NCBI RefSeq assembly: GCF_963678635.1
Contig: NC_087069.1
Span: 41,158,831-41,222,830, forward strand
Direction of reading: 5' to 3'
Source: Symsagittifera roscoffensis
Lineage: Eukaryota > Xenacoelomorpha > Acoela > Convolutidae
Length of the DNA: 64,000 nucleotides
In this document: piece after piece, positions 1 to 13,463 of the stretch
Layout of the letters: every line of letters begins with the position of its first letter
Position numbering within the stretch: position 1 is the stretch's first letter
The notes under the pieces: model-generated
Database searches by the model: none
The model's input: the letters and a program-made list of their open reading frames with translations, nothing else
Told to the model about the DNA's origin: nothing
Made by a program: the position numbers and the translations under genes

Positions 1-952
1 TTTTTGCAAATATTACATTTTTGTGTCAAACATTTCAGAACCATAGTCAACAATATTAGATGTTAGCAGGTCCTATAATCATTTTTTCCGGAGGTTAAAA
101 ACCACCATAAGGTTGCCAATAGAGGTTCAATGTCAACTCTCAGATCGAAACAGAAATGAGATAAAAAATACGCAGAAATTAACAACGACCAACGGCCAAT
201 AGTGGAATGAAAATTTAAACTAGAAGGTTGAATATGATTATCTAATTCAAGGTAATCATAAGCAGTGTGACAAACTTACATGGATGTTTACACGCAGCTT
301 AGAGCTGGCAATCTCACAGGGCCATTTTGAGATAAGCCAAGTCAGTATTAGATATTTGCATTAACTTTTTGCTATTACTGAACAATTCTGAGTTAGATTA
401 ACGACCCAATCAAACACTGCTAGAACCGTCGAAATACTTCAGTATAAACGAACAAACCTAAAAGGATAAGGCACGATCAGCAAATATTAAATTTTCACAT
501 AGTTTCGAAGTATTATGAAACAATAGCTCATCCAGAGCGACCAAAACTGGAAGTTTTATGCTGCACACCACATTTGGTTCCATAGAAACCATACAAAACT
601 GCCGCCGTAAAAAACCAAAGAAATAACGTTTTCCATAGCTAGTTATACAAATGATTCCACCCTTAAATGACGTCAAAAAAGGTTTCAGAGAGACACATAC
701 ATGTGGGCTGCTCTTATGATTCCATTGGAACCATACAAGTTGCAACTTATGGTTTCTATGGAAACTTTTTAAAAATATATATGATGGCATTGATGCACAT
801 GAAGTACATGGAAACACAAGGAAAAACACAGTGTTTCGCTAGATGAAACAATACTAAGTGTTATGTGTGGTTTTCATGTTGGACAGCCTTAGAAATTTTC
901 CAAACATACTATTTTTCAATTCCGTTGAGCAATGTCTGATCTTCGGTGGGAA
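1..952. other. Gene-free AT-rich stretch
   Basis: No coding sequence is supported here. The minus-strand open frame at 458-829 has no recognisable domain and reads like translated AT-rich noncoding DNA. Confidence 0.5.
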
Positions 953-1404
953 CAGGGGCGGATCTAGGATTTCTCGAGGGGGGGGGGTCGGATTTTCAAA
1001 AAGTTTTCCAAAATTTTGACGACCTTTTTTTTTAGGTAGACCAAATTGATTTTTCGAGCTCTCCCAAAGCACTGTTTTGCCCCTATTTTGGCAAAATTTT
1101 CTCCGCCGCAGGCAAATTTTTGAAAAAACAGTCAAAAAGCCGTTTTTGGACACGTTTGAAAAATTGACAAAAAAATCGCGTTCTTTTTTGGCGCCCCCCC
1201 CCCCCCCCCTCAAAGTTAGTATATATTGGCGCAAAGGCGCCTTTAGGAAAATTTTAGGGTCGGTCGGCCAAAAATGGATTTCTGAAAAAGTATCAAAGGG
1301 GGCCCTTTGGGTCGGCAGGGGGTCGAATCCCTGGGGGAAGGGGCGTTCAACCCCCCATACCCCCCCCCCCCCCCCACACACACACACCCCCAAGTCCGTC
1401 CCTG
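953..1404. mobile_element. hAT-type MITE, copy 1 (452 bp) with perfect 8-bp TSD
   Basis: The left end reads CAGGGGCGGATCTAGG and the right end is the imperfect inverse (CAAGTCCGTCCCTG), the CAGGG-type terminus common in hAT elements. The flanks 945-952 and 1405-1412 are both GGTGGGAA, an 8-bp target duplication as expected for hAT. The body carries long G and C runs and no transposase frame, so it is non-autonomous. An inverted relative lies at 37,723-38,172, a terminal fragment at about 39,495-39,538, and a diverged copy near 62,115-62,440. The open frames on both strands here are artefacts of the repeat. Confidence 0.88.
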
Positions 1405-1412
1405 GGTGGGAA

Positions 1413-4400
1413 GGCTATCCCAGACAAAAAGTTAACCTTGGAAGTCTTTTGACGACAAGTTTATCTGTCGTCTAGCTGTGTAATTTTTGTTTTGTCCTGC
1501 ACGGTTAAACTTAGTCAAAAGTTTTCCTCTAATCAGTGGGTCTCAAAAATTAATGACTAAACGTTAAGATGAACGAAAGTAATTTTTTCAGTTCCTGGAA
1601 CTTTTGTGAATTTTTGTTCAACAGATTGACAATAATTGTTTCCAGAAAATGATTGCACCTCAAGCGAGTGCCCTTATTTAAAAGTTCAATTTCAGTTCAT
1701 TCGAGTTGAATTTGTAAAATTTTACAAATTCTCGTCCTTTCCTTTTTTCTTTGCCAAAACTTAAATTAAATCTATAAATAAGTCATATTCATTAAATATT
1801 TTACTTTTTCCCAGTTTTGCACATTTATCAAAAAAATGATATTTCGTGTTTTTTTTTTGAATTTCTGAAAAACTTTGGTTCGGCCAAGTTGCTTGAACAA
1901 AAGGAACTTAACTGATAACAAACTATTTAAAAACAATAAAAACAACAAAAACACAGAAAAACATCACTACTTTCTATTGTTCAATAAAACTTAAGATAAT
2001 ATTGATCAATAGTTCAAGGAAACCAGAGGTAACAATGACCAAGCCGTTTTAAACTTCGTTTAACAATGTTCAGTAAAATTGTGAAAAAAAAAATTACTTT
2101 CAAATTAAAAGACTTTGAAGATTTCAGCCGAACAAAATTGTACTTGAGTATTGCTGAAGATAAGTATGCTTTTAGAGATACGATGTGAAAAATGTAAAGT
2201 CATGCACAAGTGTCGCAACTATTTTCGAGAATCAGCTCATCAACTTTTACAAAAGTTTAGATAATTCATTGAAATCCTGAGAGTCTTTTGAATTCATGAA
2301 ACTAGAACGAAAGTGAAGCAACCGTTTCAATGCTAACTGTTTTTATACAAAAAGAAATCTTTCCGTAATTTAGTTTTTGTATCCTCTTGGTGGAATTGAT
2401 TGAATACGCAGCTTCTTTATTGTGCTTTTTTTGTCAAATCCCAAATTAACCGAACATGTTTTTTTTTACTACGGTAACAAGTTTTTGTATGTAGTCATTT
2501 TTTTTGTTCCCAGACGCTTTTAAAACAAGAGTAGTTTTCGTATCCTAATGGTGTAATTGATTGAATACGCAGCTTCGTTATGCGCTTGTTTTGGTCAAAT
2601 CCCAAATTAACCAGTTTTAGATAACTTTTGAAATTCTTTCCATGGGGTTTCTCAGCTTACTGAAAAAGGCTTCACATTGCGTCACTTCTGTACAGTCAAC
2701 TTTGTCTGGTCCGTCAAACCACTCGTACGGGGGAAAATTCTTAACTGCTTTGTTTCATAGGCTTTAGGAAACGAATCCAAGGCAGTAGATCCTCCTTAAA
2801 TTTCATTGTATCACAAAACTCCAGACTTGAAGGATATGAAATCGAAAATTCAAAAAACAAAGTTTTCTTTCAGTGAAAATTCTATCATTTAATTTTGGTC
2901 CTGCTTGAAATTTTTAGCGTGATTTTCTTTAGCCAGGGGCTCTAAGTTGAATATGGAACCAAATATTAGGATTTTCAAATGTTCCACACAGGAAAATTGG
3001 ATCGACTTGCACATTTGAAGACATGTAATCTGAAAATGGCACCAATTTTTACACCCTATATACTTATTTCGGATGCGTTTAGTTCTTCAATGAGACAAAA
3101 ATTGTTTCAAAGTCAGATATTGCCACTTTGTGAAACAGTTTCTGCTTTTAATTGTAAGGATTATATTTTCTCGTAGCGTTTGCACGTCTTCGGGACTAAA
3201 TGTCGCATTCAATCTTCACAATTGAAAATGTATCTAATAAAAAACTCTGATTTGATAAAGAATCAGTCGCAACTCGGACTTCGAAAACTGTTGAAGAAAT
3301 TATCAATATTATTCATTAGATTGTATCAAATTTTCCGATAAATAGCCTGGATAATCATCCTACATATTCTCCTTCCTGTATGTCAAAACTCTACAGGAAT
3401 ATATTGGGTCCGACTATTTCCTCCCTTGCAGTTCTTCGAATTTTACCGGATCCTTGCCTGATTTTGACACAAAGTTTGTATGCAGTTGGAGATTTATCAG
3501 CATCGAGGTCACTATTATAATGCAAGTACAAAGTTAGCGCACCGAAAAGACAAAAATGATAATTTGTTTTTGTACAAAAAAGGCCCATTTTGTACTAAAG
3601 GCTCACGTAAGGCAATAGTAATGTCTGTCATCAATTTGAAAACCCACTTTTATTCGGACGTTCTGAAGTGCATTGCTCCAAGACATCAACCTTTTTACTT
3701 TCCCTTAAACGGTTTTCAAGTGAATTCAAGAGAACAGCAAATGCGAATTCTCAAACAAAAATTGTTGTCGTTTGCATAGTAGCATCGAAAGAAAACAAAC
3801 ATCAGTGCAACAGTGATTTACTCTATAATCAATTTGTTGAAGAATTCTTCAGGTTTTTCGTTGTCCACCAGGAAGTGCTGACAATCTCTCATCTCGCCCT
3901 TAAGAATGTCTCCAATTTAAGATTGTCTTGCTCATCTTAATTCACCCGTCAACCTATTCAAATTCACTACAGCTTGGCTTGGCTTACGTTGTTTCGCTCC
4001 ATGCTTTTTCCTGTAATGTTGTTGAGGAGAACAGAAAACCTGGAATACTTTTTTGCACTAAGAACACACCGATGATTCCTTGGAACTTGATTGTTCATGA
4101 TTCATGGCCAGTGATCAGTTATTTCTTATAAGTTGAACGTAAAATTACTACAGTCTGAATAAGAAAAAGTTCTCTAGCACGTTTTGTCGAGCTGCCTGTT
4201 GGCAAACATACATGCTACCTTAGCCCTCTGATTTCTCTTACTTGTTTTTATTTAGCGACGCCATCTGAAAAAATGTGATATTGAAAAAGTACCAAATTAC
4301 GAATTTTGGACTTTGTATATATGAAAGTAGGAGATTCAAAATTTCCCCGAAATTTTATTTGTAGATTGTTAGTTACTCTGAAAAAATGAGCAAACGTTTT

Positions 4401-7400
4401 TTTTTCAAGTTGTATACAATGTATGTGTTTTGCCATTAGCGTAAAATATGAGACTTAGGTTCTTGCTTAGAGAATGAGCTCTGCTTAAAAGTTTTACTTT
4501 TGCAATCGAAAAAAATTCTATCAATTTTTGAAAATGGTCTAATATAAACATTTGAAAATTTTCAAATATTCTTACAACAGAAAAAAAAACTTTTTTTTCT
4601 AACTGATGAAAGAAACTTTGACTGTTACTTTACAAAAATTTTTGGGACGTTTTTATTATGCAAAATTGAGTTCTTTTTTGATCAAAGTTTTGCTCATCGA
4701 AGCTTAAAATTCAAGCCAACAAACATCAGCCAAAATTTAAAAGAAGATTTTTTTTCGATAAAAATTGGAAATAATCAGATCGCATAAAACATTCTTACTG
4801 CAACCCATCCGATACACAAATCTACCGGAGTTAATTAAATGTCTGCGTTGTTTTTCTGATTGAAAACTCTTAGTTGTGAAAATTCTGTTTATTCTGATTG
4901 AAGACAACTTGTTATAAAAAAAATGCATTAGAGGAAAATGAATTCTGATTGAACAAGATTACCGTCCAAATAGAAAAAAATTATTCTGATTGGCACTACC
5001 CGCGCAATTAAAATGAAAAGATGAAAACGTAATAAATTTAATTTAACCACCGTCAACTACCTGCTCTTTCAGCTTTAAATCTTTAATGTTTTATTGTCTT
5101 TTCTCAGTTATCAGTCTATTTCAGCATCTTCAAATTTTTACTCCAACTGATTTTCTCTTTTCATAATAATCACAGAGCATTAGAACCGGCTCATAAAGAT
5201 GGCGTGTGAAGTAGCCAGTCAAGTGAGTTAGGACTATTCCGAGTTATAGGATTCGTTACATGAAGCTCAACTGATATGTGACTTCTTCTTCCGATAGTAG
5301 GTTGGGAGGTTTGCTATTAATCCACTCTACATCGACAAAAAATATGGTTATCTGAATCAAGGACTCCGGTGAGCAACCAAACAAGAAAAATACCAGCTCT
5401 GGAACTAATATTGGCTTTCTAATTTTTTTGAGAATTTTCAACACTTTGAGAACTGAGCTGCTCAACTGCTCTTTATTTTTTTAAAAAAACGTTGTTTTGT
5501 GCTTTGTAAACTGTTCTTTCAACAGAAAACTGAATCAATTGTACAGTTATTTCAAACTCAATTTTGTATCTCGCAGAAAAAAAGTCATAACGATTTTCCC
5601 GCAAAATTTGCACACAGTTTTCGGATCTTGTTGAAAATTTTGAAATTTGAAATTTTTTGCTAATTTGAGTGTTTTCACAAACTAGTTTTCAAATAAAAAT
5701 TCTCATGATGACTGTTTAGATGTTCATAACCATCAATAAATAGTCAAAAGTTTTCAAATTGATAGTTTGAAGTTTATGATTGACAACCTCATTTCTAAAA
5801 ACGCAACCGAGAGTTTGAAGGGATCCAAGTCTTTATCAAGTATTTGAATTGTGTTTGTTAAAAATTTTACTCAAACTGTTTGCTAATTGATCAAAATATC
5901 AAAAAACATGTTTTATTTACTAATTAATTTAAGAATAAATATTTCAAAGAAAACTACGTCATCGGACTTATGCTTTTAGATTATGTTCGACATATCCATG
6001 AAAGAAAACCAACCGATTAAAAATCGAGAACAAAAAAAAAGTTTTTTTTTAAAATGAAATTGACGAGATTGGTAGATGTTTACAACAAGTATAAAAAGTG
6101 ATTCCGCAAAGTTGAAAAGCAGCACCAGAAATCGAAGCCTATCATTCTCGTATTTTCTAGTGAGCAAAACATCATAGATCTCTCAAAGTGGCGAGAACTC
6201 GAGGAGATAACAAAAAATCAGATAGATCAGAAAAGAGAAAGCTATATCCAAGAAACTTTCGGGGAAGGCACTGATTTTTCTATGAACAAAAAAAATAAAA
6301 AAAATTCACAATAACGAGATTTGAGTCATTGATCAGGTTTTGAGTTGCTTACAAACTAAAATTTACTGCAGGAGACTAATTTCGAAAAAAATGCTTGAGT
6401 TTACCTTACTCATCAGAAGTTTGAAGTTTCGTTTTCAGTCCATTCAGAAGTCCCCTACCCGATTGGCGAAAAACCGAAACAGTTCGTTGTAGAGTGTACT
6501 GAAAAGTTTTGACTTAATTCAAGTGACCAGAAAATTTATTTCAATTCAAATTTCATTTTTGAGTTTTTCACATTTTGAGTTAAAACAATAGAACCATGTT
6601 TTGTTTAATAAAGATTATACAGTGTATACCAGTGGTGCAAAAACAATTTTTTTAAATCAGGTTTTGATTTTATCGCCGAGTTAATCTACAAGGCCTTGAC
6701 TATCAAAAAAAAATTAGTAAACTTCATTTGGTCCTGGTCAATTTTTGAGTTTCGATAAATCCGAATTCTGTTTAGAAAACCTTGAGCCGAGAATGTGCGT
6801 GGTTGCACGTTTTTGGTAAGAAGTTGGATTATTTCTTGTGAGTTTTTTTCTCGACGTAGTCGCTCCTTTGCAAAACTAGGCCTACTAGTTTATACAAAAT
6901 GTATTTCTAGATATATGTAAAGATAATTTTCTTATCTCTGCAAAACTTAACTGAAAGATATTCATAATAAAATCAGTTCGAACTTGAAACTATTCAAGAA
7001 ACATCGAGAGGGTTGTGAGAGTTCACGCAAATATCTTTGGTTTTTTAATATTATTTTTGGAAAATTAGTTGGTAACAGAAACAAAAGTTTTTTGATTTCA
7101 AATTTTATAAAAAATTGAAAAAGCATGATACATATGAGCTGCCGCCTGGAAAAAAGATTTTCACTGAGAATTGAGGATTTAAAACTGGAAAATCACGCTT
7201 ACGCAGTTCTCTTATTGGAAGATTTATGCAAAACATTCCGTTTTTCAATTTAATTCTTTATTTTTCAATTTAATGATTATGAAGATGAATCTACTGTTTT
7301 CTTCAAAATTCGCTTATTCTGAAAATTGATTTTCCATTTTTTTCATTTAACCCGTATTTCCAATTTATTGTAAACTTCAGAAAATCAAACCAAAATTAGG

Positions 7401-7769
7401 AGATTGGCACAGTCACAAAAACTTCAGGTTTTTGTTGAACATGCTTTCAAGTATTCAAGAAAATAGATTGAGACAAAATGTTTCTGTTATTTAGATAATT
7501 AATTATCGTATCAGTTGAAGCGCTGAATCTATCAAACTTTTCCAACCCGATTTTTGAGAGTATGATGGAAAAATCTGAAAGTTTTGCTGTTTTACGCAAA
7601 AATGATATTTCAAACTTTTGAAAACTTTATCGCAAGCTTCTTTCTCAATTCAATTTTAAAGTCAAACAAGGGCAAAAAATATATTTAACTGAACTCAGTG
7701 CATCATTGCTAACACAATGTTCAATGCGGCGATCAGATATGATAAAAACAATGTTCTGGGCTCTTTGAA
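1413..7769. other. Gene-poor AT-rich region
   Basis: Long AT-rich stretch with homopolymer A/T runs and no protein I can recognise. It holds a direct repeat of about 80 bp (2372-2451 and 2532-2612; both end in TCAAATCCCAAATTAACC) and a loose cluster of ATTCTGATTG words between 4,850 and 4,995. One possible tiny first exon is reported under findings (5,199-5,222). Confidence 0.5.
2372..2612 (+). repeat. Short direct repeat pair (about 80 bp, 160 bp apart)
   Basis: Positions 2372-2451 and 2532-2612 share GATTGAATACGCAGCTTC and TCAAATCCCAAATTAACC with few differences, indicating a local duplication. No coding content. Confidence 0.7.
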
Positions 7770-7774
7770 AATGA

Positions 7775-9400
7775 TAGACAGCGATCTTCCAATTCGATAT
7801 AAATAAAGTTTTCTCAAAAAAGAACAACTCTCAAAACCTAGATGACTTGAACATATGCATTAGAGATCGAGGTAGTAGAGCAAAAAGTGTCTCAGTTTTT
7901 TGAGCTTAAAAGGCGGAGCCTTCCTTTTATTGGTGAAATTCAAAATGCGAATGAGCTGGCGGGATTCAGAGATCAATAATACGCTATGGTATATTGGTAT
8001 TAGTCCATAACGCACCCGGAGTCCATAACACACCCGAAAATCCCAGGTTCCCATGAATTACAGGTTCCCAGGTTCCCAGGTTACCATAGGTTACGTTGTA
8101 TTCTTATTGCCCCATTTTGGTCCAGGGATTGCGTAACGGCCGCAAGCTTGATTGCGTAATAATTCAATTGGAACGGCTAAGTTGTAACTCATCAAAAAAA
8201 CTATTTCTGAACGTTTTCGAAAGCAGTTAAAATCAGACCGCGCATTTTGACAGCATAAGAAATAACTGAGGGTCTTATGTTAGTTAATAACTAATGTTCA
8301 AAAAAGCATTTTCAATAGAATGCAATTATTATCCATAAAAGGCACTCAAAAGTAATATTCAGATATGCATTTTAAAAGAGCACGCTAATACGTTTCCCAG
8401 AAGGTCCCTAATATGAGCAGATCCCCAATTATATGACCCATACTTTCAGTTTGAACACTCAAAAAGCCTTCAGTTTATCACTAAATTTAGCTTTTGAGCC
8501 GGGCCTTCATTTAATTTTTTCCTCACTTGGATTCGTTTTGTAGATTCTGATCAAGCTAAAGGTGCTCATGAAAACCCCATTAAAAAACATCTGGGCATGC
8601 AGCGATTCGAAATTGATTGATATTCTTTTGAAAGTTACTTGCATAACTGCACTTCAACTGCTTCAACCTAAAAATATAATCGTGACAAGAGTTTCGTCCA
8701 AGTAAAAAAAAAACACAATTCGCCTTCTTTCTATATGAAATAAAATGCTACCCCCAATTGCCGTGTTTCAAGCTCTCAATGCTCATTTTCCATACAATTT
8801 GTGCCCATCAGCAATCGCAATCCGAGTAGTATTGTATTGTTTCCCGGATCCTAAAGGGGGGTCCTTCCTTAGGGGTGTCTTCACTTAAAGCAAAACCCTA
8901 GGAAAGGGTCTTCAAGTTTTTGGAGGATCACTATCATAGGATTATGTAAATGAACAGTTCCCATTCCTAAAGTAAAAGACCCCGTCCTTGGGATCTTGTT
9001 AAACTGAGCTTAGCAATCGTGACCCGATACAATAATTTCTCCTAACTATCTTTAATGCGGTCCCTTTTCCCGCGTTACTTAAAGGTAATCGTCCTAAATC
9101 CTGAACTTGTGTTTTTTGTCCTAGTTTCAAGTGGATATCATTTCCCGGCTTTCTTTCTATTCGTCAAACAATTGTCATGCTAATAAAAGTTTGTTACTAA
9201 AACTAAATCAAAGGATTTCACACTTTGGTTCGAACTAACCCTTGCTTTGCGTCAACTAGTTTAATTGTCTGAAGCTAAATATGTTAAAACAGTGATTGAG
9301 CTCAATACGAATATCTTAGTACTGGTAAATTAGTAACAAAACAAAATTAAGCCGAAATATAAAGAGGACGAGCAGTAAAAATCATCTCAAAATATATGTT
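7775..9400 (+). repeat. P1 left-flank repeat (shared with P2)
   Basis: Direct repeat of 17,447-18,700: both begin around GACAGCGAT, then AATTCGATATAAA, and share ACGCTATGGTATATTGGTAT, a TTCCCAGGTTACCATAG segment, GTAACGGCCGCAAGCTTGATTG, and the stretch through CATCTGGGCATGCAGCG. P1 has an insertion of about 50 bp near 7,905. It is noncoding and probably the terminal region of this Polinton family. Confidence 0.75.
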
Positions 9401-9449
9401 TCAAAATTTAAGTTTTATTGTTTTGGTTTTCTTTGCGCTGTTCTTAGGT

Positions 9450-9893
9450 CTTTCCTTTGAAGCTTCCGACAAAAAAATGGGCTATTTATAAGGGGACTTT
9501 CACGGACTCGACTACTAGAAGCTTCTTCTCAGCAGGGCCGTTTCTAAGTAGGGCCGATGACATAATCCCCAATCCGCAAGTTTAAATTCCGTCGAACTGT
9601 TATCAGCTGCATTGTATGAATTGGACCACTCGGTGTGCATGTAAATGTCTTATAGAAATTCATTTTCTTTGACAGCCCTACGCCCTAAGGGAACTATCGA
9701 AATCCCGTTTCGAGTCGATTGGTGAAAATGAAATTTTGTTTTGTTTCACTGTCATATTAGTCAGACCTTTCGAAACTATATTTTAGTTATACACTCTCAT
9801 TGTTTTCCCTCATTGTTTTGTTGAATAAAGTGTCCGTGAAGAATTGATGCACCAATTCTCGCTGCGCACTCCGTCTTATCCCTTTGGCACTCA
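9450..9893 (-). pseudogene. P1 polymerase C-terminal exon (relic)
   Basis: Homologous to the polB C-terminal exon copies in P2 (19,921-20,377) and more distantly to P3 (42,485-43,052). The minus strand retains the basic segment that follows the intron, in the context SAQR...H, and the acidic EEEASSS-type tail region. The upstream edge has a pyrimidine-rich tract and AG at about 9,894, matching the 3' splice site position in P2. Frames are broken. Confidence 0.6.
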
Positions 9894-10439
9894 AGAAGAA
9901 GCAAAATGATTATTCTTCTCCTCAAGGAAGGGGATAGTTTCATTTCACTTCAGCAACTCAACTTATACCGAACAAAAGTTCATCCTTTTTACGAAAGACC
10001 AGAAGACTCCAAAATTTGCTTTAAAAAAGAAAAAAGAAAAAATACGTTTTCAGATAAATAGATTCATAGGCAACACTGTATAAGGCTGCGTAAATCAACT
10101 AAATGAGAGTAGTTTATTGCAACAAGTTAAGGAAGGTTTGTGGTGGTGGTGATGGTAGTTTTTTCTGTAAGAAGAGAAGAAAAGGCACAATCTGGCCCGT
10201 AAGTTTGATAGCAAATTTCACGAAAAGCTTAGAAAACGGAAGCAAGTGATAGCGCATCTGTAGTTAAGTACAAGTCGTGGCAATCACCGAGTGAACCACA
10301 CTTCAGTTCTATGAAAACCTTTATGAACCACACTTCTGGCTTCTTGTAACACTCACATCCCCTCCTATTAGTCTAATTTCAACATTGCGTGCCAGGAAGT
10401 TGTGTTTCTCTAATTTTTTCGAAAAAGTTGAAGCATGAG

Positions 10440-11560
10440 TAGGGGTAATGCCCTTTCTGTTTCAACATACTGACTTTTAAAGGGAGTGACCGAGTTTTTC
10501 ACAATACTTCTCCAGCACAAAATCTTTTCGTTGGGCAAAGTATCGACAAGTTTTTCTAGGATGCTAACATGATTCTATTCGAATCGATGAAGCTCAGATT
10601 TTCATAGAAAGTTTTGATTTTTCCGTTTTTGTCCGTGTGTACATTTTTAAATCTACTGAGACTGTCAAGGATACATATATTTCTTCAGGTGCGGGTTTTA
10701 CAGAAAAAGTGTTTTCCGAATCGCTTTCTGCCAGTGCTTTGATTATAAGGTGTATGTCATCAGTTGACAATTTATGAGCTACCGCTGGAATAAATTTTGT
10801 TGTTTTTTTATTAACGTTACACTCATTATGTGCCCACTCCGGGAACTTGTTGGTGTAATGGCAAGGATCAAGTACCACATGATCGTTGTCGGAAAAATTT
10901 TTCTCACATCAAACCGTAGTATCTTCCCGTTTCAGGCCTGTTATACCGGTGAAAGTGTAATATTTCCTTGTTTCCACGTACATTTGTCTCGCTAATGACT
11001 CAAGCGAGCTAACTAGCTGTTCCATCACATTCAGTCCTCTTTTAAGCTCAAAGTTTAACAGTTCTTATTTCTAATTTCGGTTAATGCTAAGGCGTAGCCG
11101 CACGGTTGATGAATTTCAATTATTTGATGCTAAGTTTCTTGCGGATCAAGTTACGACCCGTATACTGGTAAGAGCAGTGACTACAAATCAAAGCAGATTA
11201 CACTGCGTACATACCAACACGCTGTTAAGTTTTTGAACTTGTGGTTATTTTTTCCCCGGCTTGGGAAATGTAATGACTACATCTTCGTGTTGGTAGCACA
11301 GTTCTTAATGTTTTCTCAGAGTTTCGAGTGAAGCGCATGTGTGGAAACATTTGCGGCAAATCTCAGATTGGAACCGGTGCATTTTGTTTCTAGGGATTAT
11401 TTATCAACACATAGTCATACTTTGACCCATCAGTCAGCAGCGTCAAGTCCACAATCAGATTATTAATGAATCTGCTCGACACTCTTAAGGGCAACAATTC
11501 GCCATCGTTGAACCTGAACGGGAAAACTAAATTTTTTGTCTAGTTTTGTTGTGAAATTTA
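10440..11560 (-). pseudogene. P1 family B DNA polymerase, middle and zinc-finger fragment (relic)
   Basis: The longest frame (10,594-10,878) contains the Polinton polymerase signature CHYTNKFPEWAHNECN followed by a KFIPAVAHKL segment and an IYVSLTV strand; the next frame gives LSFIDSNRIMLAS, equivalent to the conserved FIDSYRFM-type motif. Further upstream in the gene (11,300-11,420) is a C2H2-like finger with CRKCFHTCASLETLRKH. Such fingers precede the polymerase core in Polinton polB. The DTDS palm region present in P2 and P3 is absent. Many stops; non-functional. Confidence 0.8.
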
Positions 11561-11989
11561 AAAAAGGTTTAAATAGATGAAGAAAAGTATTAGGCAGGCT
11601 TTACGATTTTTAAAAGGCAAGTAGAATTTTTTCACCGAAGGAATTTTTTTTTTCAATTGTTCAGCCTTTCAAAACTGTCCATATCCATCAGACCCATTGG
11701 CATTTTTTAGTCCTCATTGATTTTCACAGTTCCTTCTTTGTCGAGATCGTAGGTTCAAACTTTGTTTTTTTTTCCAGCCACCGCCTAAATTACAAAACAC
11801 CTCCCTTTCGGTACAGTCAAGTGAAAAAAATAATAGTTTCCTACCATATTAACCGAAAAGGTCAACTTTTTTCTTCTAAAAAACGAAAAGAATTTACCAA
11901 AAGCTGCCAAAAATCAATTAAAATTAAACCAGTAAATTATATTTGATCTCGAGCATAGTTTTACTGGTCGGGTTCAAAAAAAAATTCAG

Positions 11990-12200
11990 TCATTTTTACT
12001 CTCATATAAATGTCTGATGATAACTTTTCAGGAGCTACCTGATGCCTAATTGGGGAAAGCCTAGAAAATAAAAAAAACTTTTGTAGCATAAAAATTGTGT
12101 TACGAACGTAGCATAAAAAAGATTAGCATAATTGGGGAAAGCCTAGAAAATAAAAAAAAACGTTTGTAGCATAAAAAAAAACGAATAAAAAGTTGTGATT
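11990..12200 (+). repeat. Short tandem repeat within P1
   Basis: A unit of about 70-80 bp containing CATAATTGGGGAAAGCCTAG, AAATAAAAAAAA and GTAGCATAAAAA occurs twice here and again at 23,525-23,680 in P2. It marks the point where P1 and P2 stop matching. Confidence 0.6.
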
Positions 12201-12830
12201 TTTCAAGAAAATCTGATTTTTGTGCAAACAAAAAAAATTGTGAACAATTTTTTTGTCTCCAAATCCATTGAAAAGACCTTCAAACAATTTGCCATGAACT
12301 TCTGATTATGATCTTCTTCTTTGTTCATATTTTCTTTTTCTCACGTTATTTATCGAAAAATTGTCAGTTATAAACGTAAGACATGTTTATAAACGTGAAA
12401 CAAAGCAAAATTATGGCCTAAAAACTTTCTGTTACTCTGCTTAAGACCTGGCTAGCCCCATTGGCACAAATTTGAAAGAGAGAAAGCAGAAAGTGTTTGA
12501 AAATGTTAGACCTTTCCATATTTATCTTTCTTTTGAAAAGAAAGCATTATCCTCACAAGCATATTCCAAATGAGGTTCACTAATGAGCATCCGTATTTAT
12601 CGTCCTACTTTCTCATTTTTTCTCAAACAATATGTTTGACAAAAAAGTGTCCTCGATTTAGGATTATGATTTTAAAGTTTTTTCATTTTCTTCTAACACT
12701 TAAATAAAAACGTTCAACTTTAATCAAGCAAACTTTAATCGATCTAGAAGGTGAGATAAAGTCTGAGACAAATAAAACACACACGGTTATGTTGATACAA
12801 ATGAAAAAAAAAATCAAAGCAAAAATGAAA

Positions 12831-13425
12831 TTATATAACGAGAGGAATCATAATCGAAACAAAAAAAAATGGTGTTAAAGTTATTAGAACTTTAGAAACC
12901 GTAGTTTTTTGGAGCACAGTCAGCTCATTTGAAGGGGTTTGTTGATTGAAATCAGGTGTCACTATATCAATTGCCTCTGCACTATGTGTCGATGACATCC
13001 AAGCATCCCAATAGGAAATTGACTGTTCTGGAACTGGACTTGAAACTGCTCCCCTAGCAAATGACCCGGGAGAAATTGCTGTTGGAAAATCCCAGTAAGA
13101 TCCGCGCCCTGCATAAACACAAGTACAGTCCTCCTCTTTTTCATACAACGGGATTGACGGGCATTCATACGAAGAGAATTTTTCTGGGAGACTGCTCGAG
13201 CGAGGTTTTGTCGTTTGTCTCAGTTCTTTCTGATGCTTATTAATTCTCGTTTAAAATGCAACTCTCGTTCGTACAATCTTTGTCGGTTCTGTCGAAGTAG
13301 ATCGATTTGATCAAGGAGGTAGTTTGGTAGCAATAGGTGACTTTTTGTTGTCCACTCCTCGTTTTGATTGCCGTCGTTATTTCGGGGAGCCAAGTCCTTG
13401 AACAGAGTTGCTTTAGACGAAGAGG

Positions 13426-13430
<5 letters not shown>
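12831..13430 (-). pseudogene. Unrecognised P1 coding remnant (possibly polymerase N-terminal extension)
   Basis: Overlapping minus-strand frames (12,831-13,148 and 12,962-13,168) and a frame above 13,180 look coding by composition. The upstream part contains LLLPNYLLDQIDLLRQNRQR, which loosely resembles the leader of the P3 polymerase region (LPNQMCAMMQLFRIERKR at about 47,455-47,520). The position between polB and the plus-strand gene is also equivalent. A (CT)n microsatellite lies at 13,430-13,458. The assignment is inference; frames are broken. Confidence 0.35.

Positions 13431-13458
<28 letters not shown>
13428..13458. repeat. (CT)n microsatellite
   Basis: Uninterrupted CT dinucleotide run of about 30 bp. 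Confidence 0.9.

Positions 13459-13463
<5 letters not shown>

Noticed and set aside
854-1475. Overlapping ORFs on both strands (854-1393 minus, 1077-1475 plus)
   Set aside because: They lie in the hAT MITE; the poly-G/C tracts keep frames open and the proline/glycine runs are not protein-like.
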